Of a stretch of DNA of 64,000 nucleotides, positions 23,774 to 33,377 are shown piece by piece; the first letter of the stretch is position 1; every line of letters starts with the position of its first letter. Under the pieces are notes generated by a model. The model did not search any database and was not told the origin of the DNA. It was given only the letters and a program-made list of their open reading frames with translations. The position numbers were made by a program, and so were the translations under genes. Source of the DNA: Hofstenia miamia (taxonomy: Eukaryota; Xenacoelomorpha; Acoela); the NCBI GenBank assembly GCA_004352715.1, contig SCFE01000080.1, forward strand, positions 1,154,331-1,218,330. The letters are read 5' to 3'.

Positions 23774-24578
23774 TTGCACAAATACCTTGTTTGTATTATT
23801 CAAAACATTTTTTTATTAAGGACAGATAAGTTAAACTAGTAAACCTTAACAAATGCTTTGTAAAGTTCAACCCACAAATATAAACAATACCATTCTCAAG
23901 ATTAAAAAATTGCTGTATAGATTTTGCCTGTAAAATGTGAAGCAGTCATGCGCACAGTTAAAGATTATTGTCCCAAGTGAACGTAGTACAGTCAGATAAG
24001 GCGTGCATTTGATTCAATGGCATTCCTATTTTGTGTGGAAAGACGCCATTATTTGGATTAATTTAAAAATAGAAAACAGGAAATTTCCGCTTTGGTAGTA
24101 ACTATTCAAACCAAATTGTTTATTGAAAGTATAACCAGGCCAATTGATGAGTCAAAATTTTTATTAGGTCTTGTATAACCTATATACCGCTCCAAACATT
24201 TTATGCAAGCAATACAAAAATTCTAAGGCAATCGTCTGATATTCACAGACTTAACTTTTAAAACAGGGAGCACCTTTCTATATTCTGGCGAGATCAAGGC
24301 ATTTTCTATAGCTAGGCTTGTATTTATTCCGTGTGCAAATTGAGTTTTCAATAAAATCCTACAAACTTGAACTCGTATAACCGGCTAATTAGATTTTATG
24401 CGCAGGATGACACTCTAATGAGTATCAATACAAAATATATATTTAATGCATAGAAAACCATTTTGAAAGTCGGTTAACATAAAAAAGTACAATAGACTGT
24501 GTTTGGGAAGCACATTGCGTTTTTAAACTAAATCAATAATAATTCTTTGATTTTCGGGAGGGCAGGATCTTGTAATAT
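22835..24578. other. Non-coding DNA
   Basis: No gene supported. It contains a GAGAGAGAGAGA stretch near 23221, a pair of ATGGCGG words (23381, 23419), and an (AT)n tract at 23742-23770. Confidence 0.45.
23742..23770. repeat. (AT)n microsatellite
   Basis: Uninterrupted AT dinucleotide tract. Confidence 0.95.
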
Positions 24579-24586
24579 TGAATCAC

Positions 24587-24894
24587 CAAACTTGTCAACG
24601 AACTGAGCTTGAGCAGATTATTGGATATACAACGAGCCCAAAACGAGTCTTTTTTAAGCAAAGCAAATTTATAGTACTGCTTGTTAATTTGATTATGCAG
24701 GTTTTTCTTATTCTTTCATTAAATATGTCTTTCTTATAATCGTATCTTAGAAATGTTTATTAAATAATAGGAAGAGGTATGCTAAAAATTTTTGAGCACG
24801 ATATTTTTAAAAAAAAGTATCGAGCTGAAACGAGCCTCATTGACAGATTTTATAACGAACCGAGCCTAGAAATTTCGACTCGTTGACAAGTCTC
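24587..24894 (+). mobile_element. hAT-like MITE, family A copy 3
   Basis: CAAACTTGTCAACGAACTGA at the left and CGACTCGTTGACAAGTCTC at the right. The interior is collinear with 2573-2910 (AACGAGCCCAAAACGAG, ATTATGCAG, TTATTAAATAATAGGAAGAG). Flanks TGAATCAC and TTTATCAC match at 6 of 8 positions, a decayed target duplication. Non-coding. Confidence 0.85.
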
Positions 24895-24902
24895 TTTATC
24901 AC

Positions 24903-26615
24903 ACCCTATGCCCAGTAATAGAACCGCGAAAACATTTATTCGCAATTGGGAAGGCAGCCAAGCCAATGACAGATAATTAAAATTGTAATGAAAATAAACC
25001 GTTTTGTAATATTTTAATATCCGTAGCAAGGTCAACACCATTTACTAGCAATTTATTCCTGTGCAATGCTGAGATAATTATTTCCAATCCCATGATATGC
25101 AACGACAACTATTCGCATATGGAGGGAAGAAAAACGGAGAATCCGCGGAATCAAAACTACTTTGAACGCAATGACTGGTTTGAAGTGACTTAAAAGTTTT
25201 TTTGAACTTCGCTCATTCAAACTAAAATCATCTGCAGAGCTATGAAATAAAACACCTCGATACTTTCAAACGCATACATTTCAAATCCACATTTTAAAAT
25301 TAACTTTTTACAATTAGATCCGGCGTGTGAGTTGCTTTTGTACACATTTCATTGTATCCCTAATGATAAATACAAAGGCTATAGAAAAGGAGCAAGCTCC
25401 TTACCCCTGAATCATATAAGAAATATAGCAAAACATTCAGCCTTGTTTACACTTACGAAGGAGTTATAGTTTTGACAAGTTTATTATAGTAAATATACAC
25501 ACGTTAGTCAGAAATTGCATAATACATTTAAACATAAACAAGGAAAAAAACACTGAAAAATTAGAATTAAGTAGAACGGAATTTTAGAGCAAGGTTGTTT
25601 AGAATGCAATGCCTGGGGAAGTCACAATAAACACTAAAAATGACAAAATAACTAACAATTAAATATTTAAAAACAAGAGTTATTCTTTTTTGTTAGGCAG
25701 AGTTACTATTTTAACAGCATAAAATAAAAATTTTAAATGGAAAAAATAAAAAAGTTTTACAAAAAATTATAAAAAAATCAAATATATATATATATAGTGC
25801 AGCACGCGTTATAGCAAATATTTATTGCTAAAAATCTTGTTAATATAGAAACTTGCTTTTAGAGAAAAGCTCTATCAGGAATTCTAAATGTTTGCAAGCT
25901 ACTTGATAAAACGCAAACATTGATATTAAGCCTATTGCTACTATGCATACCTACTGTATATACCAATTGATAAGCAGACCTTATTTATTTTAGTTTGAAA
26001 TTCATCTTTAGAAAGTTGGAATTAGCTCATTTCAGTGTTTTATCAAGTCTACAAACAAATTGGAATACACTTTAATGTAAACTAGGGTTAAAATACAAAA
26101 AGTGGTTAACAGATTTAGGCTTATCTAATTAACATATTTGAGTGAATAACATTCATGCCTACCTACTCTTTGTTTCCTGCCAATTTCAAATTCTCATAAT
26201 ATGCGAAGACTACTGCAACAAGTAAAGATTATAAAACTGTATCAACATGTAATGAACAGAGCATTTCTGTTGAATCCCACGCCGGCTCACAGCAAATATG
26301 AAAAACATTTAAATCATAGAAAACTTTGGGAGAATAAAATTGTTTTTTGGATTATTTAAAAGTTCTAACAACTTCACAGGCCCTTCCTAAAACTTAAAAA
26401 ATAAAAATCGTTAAATCAAATATCGAAATAGTGAACAACTTCGTATTACAAGAAATAGGTGTTATATCGATAGTTACGGAATGGAATTCAAACTCTTTTC
26501 TAATTATATGCTCTAAAATCAAAGCATTTCTAGAACTCTTCACAAATTCCATTGTGCGCTGCGACGTTATGAAATGGAAACAACTACAAAAATCTACAGA
26601 TTATCTCACAGTAAA
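24903..26615. other. Non-coding AT-rich DNA
   Basis: No gene or complete transposon identified. A short (AT)n tract lies at 25782-25797. Confidence 0.45.
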
Positions 26616-26623
26616 CCTTAGAA

Positions 26624-26789
26624 CAGTGCTTCTCAACCGGGGTCCACAATGACCCTAAGGCTTCATTTAACTATATTAGCGGTCCACACACACAAAATAG
26701 TGAATAGTTGAACATTAACCACAGGAATCTCATTGAATAAATTTTCAATTTTTAATTAATTACTCATCTTAAAAAAGTTGAGAACACTT
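26624..26789. mobile_element. 166-bp hAT-like MITE (Charlie-like ends)
   Basis: Left end CAGTGCTTCTCAACCGGGG; the right end GTTGAGAACACTT is its inverted counterpart. The CAGTG(C)TTCTCAA terminus is typical of Charlie-type hAT elements. Flanks CCTTAGAA and CTTTGGAC agree at 5 of 8 positions, so the insertion is old. Confidence 0.65.
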
Positions 26790-26797
26790 CTTTGGAC

Positions 26798-28305
26798 GAA
26801 ATGATCTTAGCATTATGTAAACTAAATAGTAGTATGCGATTTAAGAAAAAATTTGCATATCATAGCCTATGGCATTATCATGCCTCAGGAACAGTTCCGT
26901 GCACAGGAAGGAGCAGACTGGCTCTACAATTTTGAATGACAGGAAATTGCTAAATATCAGGAAACCTGAGAATTCTCTATTGAGAATGAAGCTTATACTA
27001 CGTCAGAAAATGTAATGAAGATGCTGTAGGAAACAAGAAATAACAAGGAAACAAATAAATGACATTTCAAAACGAAATAAAAGTTAAGAAGCAAAAAATT
27101 GCTATTAAAGATTTTCCTAAAATTGAAGCGGACAGGAGAAAATTCACTTGTAAGTAAGTATTTAATAAACGAATCCACCACCAAATTCAAGGACAAATAT
27201 TGTGAAATACTTAACCAATCCAAAGGAAATAGATCACTAAAAATGATATATAAATGTTCGTCTCATAAAACATTACTTATTTCAAAAAATGTTCTGGTGT
27301 GGTACACAACAGAAGACTAAAAAATAGAATCCAAATCGAAGGATTTTAGTAGAAAATCATGCCTCAATTTTGCATTTTGGTCATCTTAAAAGAATTTGAA
27401 AGCCAATATAATGAACTGAGTAAACAAGCACCTAGTTAGTCGGTAGATTTTTCTGAAATAAAGAAAATGTACAAAGTACGATAAATTCGTTCTATGAATG
27501 ATTTATACATCAAAATTAACAATCTTGGAGGCGCTAAATGAAACAAAAATGTTAGAATCAGACTTAGAATTAATGTTTGAGAAATTTAGTAAATATAAAG
27601 TAACGGAAGATAACACCAAAATAGCAGAAGTCATACAGTATTTCTTCCCAATTTCAGTTGTTGACAGACATCCGCTTGAGAACATGTCATAAATGAAATT
27701 TTGGAAAACAATTTTTCAAGTTGCCACTGGAAATGCAGCTGGTTTTTCCTACTGTATTACAATGGCTTAAAAACCAAATAAGTCAAAAAACACTAATGCA
27801 ACGAAAATCATCTTATGAAATAGAAACGTAATATCTACAGTTTCTAAAAATGTTAGGATTATTTTTAGACAAATACTAGACACAATTTACGTGACAGAAA
27901 TATTAGTAACTGAACTAAAGTTTTGTGGGAGCAAAATTTTGAGCAAAGTATATCTCAAGTAGCCTAACTTGGATATCTCCAACAAAACTCTAGCAGTGTG
28001 GTATCAACACGAAATATGAAAAATACAATACCACAAGTACAAAAGAAAAAAGTTACAAAGCGGCAACAGATATAGCATAGAAACCATGAGAGGAGACTTA
28101 CCGTTGCGAAGAATGACAAGGCTAAATAACCAAAATCTCAGAATGCATGTAATTAAAAATGTTAAAGTTAAAAACGCGTAAATATTATAGATAATTCCAC
28201 AAGCAAATATGCTGCTAAGATTCAGTGGAAACTACTTTGCAACATTCAAATTTTCATGATTACCAACATGGTAATTTTGACCCGTTTTAATGCAAGGATA
28301 AATCA

Positions 28306-28342
<37 letters not shown>

Positions 28343-28473
28343 TAAATTATGAACTGTTTCCCAGATATTATTTTATTCTTATTATATTAGAGACTTTTCG
28401 GGCAGCAGTATAATTAGGCCTACCACTATCAAAACCGATTAAAATACGTTTTTTCATACACATTTTGAAAGTT
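26798..28473. other. Non-coding DNA, two weak ORFs
   Basis: Open frames at 27099-27320 and 27498-27692 (plus) encode lysine/serine-rich sequence with no recognised domain and no good splice sites. They may be remains of a decayed transposase, but I cannot support that. An (AT)n tract lies at 28307-28339. Confidence 0.4.
28307..28339. repeat. (AT)n microsatellite
   Basis: Uninterrupted TA/AT tract. Confidence 0.95.
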
Positions 28474-28481
28474 ATTGTGAA

Positions 28482-28903
28482 CAGTGTTGGGAAAAAATCC
28501 GATTTAAATTAAAAAATCAAAAAAATCGGATTTTTTGATTTAAATCGGATTTATTGATTTAAATCGGATTTTTTTACCTAAATTTCAATTTTACCCAGAC
28601 AATCTTCCAAGGTAGCAAATATTAGAAATCCTTTTGATACTACTATTTATGAAATACGATAATTTCATCAATTTGAAATAAACTGAAGATAAAAAACATG
28701 CAAAACAACATTTCAGGGCTGACCAATTCATTCCAATATCAGGGCAATGACTTCAAAACAATGTGAATACACTACTTGCATCTCTTTTAGTGTACTTGAT
28801 TTAAATCAATAATTTAACTAATAATGTGCTTTGATTTAAATCATGATTTAAATCCGATTTAAATCAATGATTTAAATCAAGTGATTTAAATCGACCAACA
28901 CTG
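28482..28903. mobile_element. 422-bp hAT-like MITE with GATTTAAATC palindromes
   Basis: Left CAGTGTTGG and right CCAACACTG are perfect 9-bp inverted ends, flanked by a perfect 8-bp duplication ATTGTGAA (28474-28481 and 28904-28911). Inside both ends are many copies of the self-complementary word GATTTAAATC (about 28500-28570 and 28797-28893). Non-coding. The perfect duplication suggests a fairly recent insertion. Confidence 0.93.
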
Positions 28904-28983
28904 ATTGTGAATGACCTATTTGTATCAAAAATTAAAAAAAAATATATATAAAAAATATTAACGAGGTTATAGTTAACACCTAC

Positions 28984-29143
28984 TTGTAATTGTTAGTAAC
29001 GTTGGTTGGGAAAAGCAATGAAAGACGCAACTCTCTCATTGCAGAATCTATTACATAGGGTTCCCGCTGTTGATCATGTATAAACAAACTACAATTGCGG
29101 CACTTAACGATGGAATGTCTGTAAGTTGTACCCCTTTGAGGCA
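28984..29143 (-). CDS. Candidate internal exon, unknown gene (exon 2)
   Basis: On the minus strand the acceptor GCTCCTGACAG is followed by 160 nt that are open in one frame: VPQRGTTYRHSIVKCRNCSL, then FIHDQQREPYVIDSAMRELR and LSLLFPTNVTNNYK. It ends at TACAA|GTAGGT. It is entered in phase 1 and left in phase 2. The entry phase fits the exon at 36325-36478 exactly (G|TG gives Val). Codon content looks protein-like, with a CxxC (CRNC) and an N-glycosylation-type NVT. I recognise no family. The long intron (about 7.2 kb) would contain the plus-strand exons at 32-33 kb. Confidence 0.45.
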
Positions 29144-30515
29144 CTGTCAGGAGCGAATGCATGGCTCTCAATGAAAAGATTTCGGGGTAAAATAAAAATC
29201 TAATGATTGAAAATACCTGTTACCACCTACAATAAATAATCAATCGTAATTTGTAAATGAAACGTCGATGGAAATACAAAAGTTTAAAATAATAAACAAC
29301 GCCATAAAGTCTGATTGAGTAAATTGGAAATTAAATTACTATAGTAACATAGCTGCTGAAAAAATAATTTCAAGAGAAAATGCAATACAAATTCTGATAT
29401 TCAATATATTGTTTCAAAAGAATGACTGCTGATACGGTAAGGAATGGCGTTGGAAGAAATAGTGTGTATTTGTAATAAAAGCTCACGCACTAGTTTTCGA
29501 GACCGCTTTGTGCAGGGGATTTATAAAAATAAGTGAATAGGCGGAGCGGAAGTATTCGTCATAAAAATTAGAATTATTAGCGGTTTATCAGTATCAGATG
29601 TGTATCATTTTATTATTTTTTAACTCTATCTATTTTTGTGTAATAAATTACTTTTCCCGATTTCTCTTTTATTGTGCCTGTTCAAAAAAATAGCAACCCA
29701 AAGTGACCAAAAGATCATGATACAAGTTTCCTATCAACAAACGAATTGCTAAAGCTTGCCATGAGGCAAAACCACAAAAGGAGTTAACATTTCTTATGAA
29801 AAATAACCTGAGAATTATGGATTATTGTTCATAAAAACAGCTAATTTTTAGAAACCACAATCCCAGCATTCACTTGATTAAGAGGCTCAACACGTTCCAT
29901 CAAACTATGTTTTTCTATTGAACAATTTGAATTAAATTTAAGGAAGTGATTTGTTACAGTACAAAGCACACTTTCATGCCAAAGTCGATAGTTGGAAAAT
30001 TATTGACTTCACATAGTGAAGAAGAATTCACGTGTTCTAATTGAAAGCACATTTAAAGCACTAAGTTAATCAATGGTGTTTGTAGAAACAAACACCAGAG
30101 CTATCTCATTTCAACAGACAAGCGGATTTAATATTGTGACAGGCTTTATACAAACTGACATTGACGGGAGACATACTGTAAATGTACATACAGATAAACG
30201 CCTATAATTTATTTCGTTGCACGATTTTCAATGCGACATATTTCAAATAGTAGTCGACCCAAGGCTAATTTTAACTCTTTTGAACTAACTTCTTAAAATG
30301 AGAGAGAAATATAAGCACAACTATGGCCTTGCTGCGGAAGGCAGCAGCAGTTACAAACTTGTTCATCATAAAATGCATTTCATCAGCTCAGATGTGACAA
30401 CAATAAGTTTCCATTTCCCTTGCTGCAATTAATATGTATTTATAAATAAACAAGGCGATGATAATACATTTCTCAAAACTTGATTTCATCCGGCTTACCA
30501 TTATTGGTTTACCAT
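29144..30515. other. Non-coding AT-rich DNA
   Basis: Nothing supported beyond random short frames. Confidence 0.45.
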
Positions 30516-30751
30516 ACACCAAATTAGGTGAGCATTGTGGTTTTTCGTGACAGCATGTGTTTGGTTCTATAGAAATAATGCCATCTTTTGGTTTGATTTT
30601 TCATTTGTAAATGTTACAATATAACATATTGAGATGAAAAAAACAAAAAATGCTTATATTTTTACCTTATTTCCTTAAAAATTAATTTGAAATTTGTTTA
30701 AATACAATAATTAAAACGCGGTGCAACACCAATAATCCAACTACACGCTCA
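30516..30751 (+). repeat. 236-bp sequence duplicated across a gap, left copy
   Basis: Identical to 30773-31008, starting ACACCAAATTAGGTGAGC and ending CACGCTCA right at the N run. This is the pattern of two contig ends that overlap but were joined with an arbitrary gap. Confidence 0.97.
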
Positions 30752-30772
30752 NNNNNNNNNNNNNNNNNNNNN
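30752..30772. other. Assembly gap (21 N) between identical sequences
   Basis: A short N run with the same 236 bp on both sides, so it is probably not a real gap. Confidence 1.
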
Positions 30773-31008
30773 ACACCAAATTAGGTGAGCATTGTGGTTT
30801 TTCGTGACAGCATGTGTTTGGTTCTATAGAAATAATGCCATCTTTTGGTTTGATTTTTCATTTGTAAATGTTACAATATAACATATTGAGATGAAAAAAA
30901 CAAAAAATGCTTATATTTTTACCTTATTTCCTTAAAAATTAATTTGAAATTTGTTTAAATACAATAATTAAAACGCGGTGCAACACCAATAATCCAACTA
31001 CACGCTCA
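30773..31008 (+). repeat. 236-bp sequence duplicated across a gap, right copy
   Basis: Exact second copy. After it the sequence continues uniquely (TTGAACCAGTACG). Confidence 0.97.
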
Positions 31009-31999
31009 TTGAACCAGTACGAACTATCCTTTTTCATGTTGTTCTTCTGCCACTGGGTACAACTTTTAATGATCTTTGTTTATTTGCAGTAGAAGAACCA
31101 TAATTATGAAAATGTCTACCAATAATTTAAGTAATTCAGAAATTTCGTTTAAAACATGCTTTGGTTTAAAGTTTGCTGTTTGAAGGACAAAATTCTTTCA
31201 TCATAAATTTCATGCATACTCTACACGCTGGATTTTGAAAAATCGCCACAAATGATTTGCCATAGCAATCACCCTTAATTCTGATTCAGATGATTGTCAG
31301 ATGATGTGCGTACAATTTTCATATGAGCACGCTAAGACTGGTATTGCATGGAAGAAATTACTTTTTGGGCTCTCTAATAATTTCTTCATTAGGTAACTTT
31401 GAAACTAAAACTTAATTAATAGTATTTTACAGCAAATTTAATGAACATTCTGACACAGTTTGACAGACTAATAGCTGAAACTCAAGTGCCACGCGTACTT
31501 AATTTTAGACTTGCAAGTACTTCAAAGGCGAATTACGTATATGGGACTCAAAACATGCTTTTAAAGGAGACATATAAATAGCAACTAGTTTATGTTAATT
31601 ACGTGCACTACAAATAGGTCTATAATAAAATAAATATAAAACAAAACAAATTATTAGGAATTGACGAAGCTAGCGTGCTATATCAGTGGAATAATAATTT
31701 AAATTTGCAAATATGTTAGGCATTGCACTTCCAATCCATCAAAAATATATAAAAATCTTCGACTTCTATTTTTCAAAATTACATTTTATTCTATACGTTG
31801 AACAAAGCAAAATGTTTAATTGCAATTGAAACTTATTATCCTGCACTATATGTACGCTACAATTCCATTAGCACTGTTCGCTCTGGGATTTTTTGTGTTT
31901 TTCGGGGCTAGTGAAGGATTTCTTCTCCCTATCTAACTCTGGATTGGATTACGACATTAAAACAAAACTTTCTTTAAATCATTAATTTGCAATATTCAG
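31009..31999. other. Mostly non-coding; short ORF resembling a signal peptide
   Basis: At 31850-31936 (plus) an ATG opens a 28-residue frame, MYATIPLALFALGFFVFFGA then SEGFLLPI, which has the shape of a secretory signal peptide. A donor-like A|GTGAAG lies at 31910/31911. Its phase does not join directly to the exon at 32000. Everything else here is AT-rich non-coding. Confidence 0.3.
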
Positions 32000-32108
32000 A
32001 AATTTGATGCCATTATTATTTTTGATGACATCATCAGTAATAAAGAGGGAACAGACGAGAAGAGAATTCGCCGTGTTGACCCTTGCAAGCTCATCAATAT
32101 TGTAGCAG
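32000..32108 (+). CDS. Candidate internal exon, unknown plus-strand gene
   Basis: The acceptor TTTGCAATATTCAG is followed by 109 open nucleotides: KFDAIIIFDDIISNKEGTDE, then KRIRRVDPCKLINIVA. The segment ends at GCAG|GTGATA. It enters in phase 0 and leaves in phase 1. An in-frame stop lies upstream of the acceptor and another just beyond the donor, as expected for an exon rather than a longer ORF. Its exit phase matches the entry phase of 33007-33125. The product is not recognised. Confidence 0.4.
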
Positions 32109-33006
32109 GTGATATCTGAGTGAGTTCACCATAACTGTGGACTTAAGATAACATAGAAAATAATGTTTCTCAGTTTTAAGTTTAAATTGTAATGGAAATT
32201 AATTAAATAGTTATGGCGGGACCCTGTTAATACATCATCTTACATAACCCTAAGTTGAGGCATGTAGATATACATTGTTTGTTATATTGCAATATGTGTA
32301 GAGTAAGTGAATCAGGACAAAGACTGTACAGAAATGTTAAATATATTTATATTGAAGAAATATAAGATATATGGAAACAATGAAATGAATAGAATAGCAT
32401 TTTTTGAAAATGCGAAAAACTAGTTGGCTTACTGTGTGGTAGAATGATGCGAGAAAAGGAATTAAGAGATGAGGGAATACCAACTAGAAAGTGGTTGCAA
32501 CAATAAAATACAAATGCTTTTGTTAAAATTTAATGAGTCACATTGCATTATAAAAAAGTCAAAAATATTCCCTCCCAATGGGAAATTGGTTGAAATCAAG
32601 ACTAATTTTAGCAGCAATCTATAAATAAAGTACTCTGGCTTATTCCCACACAGCACTCCATTCTCTTGATATGGAAAGCGAATCCAATATAATAATCATT
32701 AATAAAAACTAATATTTCCCCAACAACAATTTGAATAAGATGGCATCAACAATTTGAAGGCGATTTCAGCGATGGACACAAATATGGAAAATAATGTCAA
32801 CGTTTTATAAAATTTAACATAGTGAATACAAATTCTAAATATCGACAATTCTAAAAATAACATAAAAATCTCAATTTGAAATATGTAATATTGTAAAATA
32901 TTATCGATATTTGGAAATATTTTGCATTTTTTGTAAATACTGTGTATGTGTAATATGTATCTATTTTTATGCAATAAATTAGCTTTGATATTATTTCCGA
33001 GCACAG

Positions 33007-33125
33007 GTTCAATAGCGGAACGTCTGTTTACTAGACTAGTTGTAACTTTCGGACAACAGAATGTCTCTGACGCCAGAAAATGGAAACATGATTTTGTTTA
33101 TTCGTTTGAATTGATGACTTTATAT
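33007..33125 (+). CDS. Candidate internal exon, unknown plus-strand gene
   Basis: The acceptor TTATTTCCGAGCACAG leads into 119 open nucleotides: SIAERLFTRLVVTFGQQNVS, then DARKWKHDFVYSFELMTLY. It ends at TATAT|GTATAT, a weak donor in AT-rich sequence. Entered in phase 1 (G|GT gives Gly after NIVA) and left in phase 0, it fits both neighbours. An alternative reading is that the unspliced frame FPSTGSIAERLFT is the tail of a decayed hAT transposase, whose C-terminal dimerisation region carries a similar SER-F-S motif. I cannot exclude that. Confidence 0.4.
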
Positions 33126-33326
33126 GTATATATATACTTATAAGCATTTATCAAAAACCCCATTTTCAACCAGCTAACCGATAAGAAGAAAATCATTAAC
33201 AAACTCTGGTCGTAGTATAGAGATTATTATTGAATTGTGTGAAGCAAAAAGTTTCTTCTTACTTTACGATACAACTGTCTGTTAGAATCATTTATTTATA
33301 ATTATTTAATTGGTTTGTAATCGCAG

Positions 33327-33377
33327 GCTGTGTATGTGTGGTCGTGTTTCGTCTTCTCCTTGGCGGTCATTTACCAA
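33327..33377 (+). CDS. Candidate 51-bp exon, hydrophobic segment
   Basis: Excellent splice signals: TTGGTTTGTAATCGCAG before and CAA|GTAAGT after. The 51 nt encode AVYVWSCFVFSLAVIYQ in phase 0, a membrane-helix-like segment. Joined to the preceding exon it reads FELMTLYAVYVWSCFVFSLA. G+C is higher than the flanks. This is the best-looking splice pair in the window. The following exon was not found. Confidence 0.5.

Noticed and set aside
27099-27692. Pair of plus-strand ORFs as a decayed Tigger-like transposase
   Set aside because: No helix-turn-helix or DDE motif can be seen and no terminal repeats bracket them.
33007-33377. Similarity of the FVYSFELMTLYAVYVWSCFV region to OSCA/TMEM63-type channels
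   Set aside because: Only a loose pattern of aromatic and hydrophobic residues fits; upstream exons do not align, so no family name is given.
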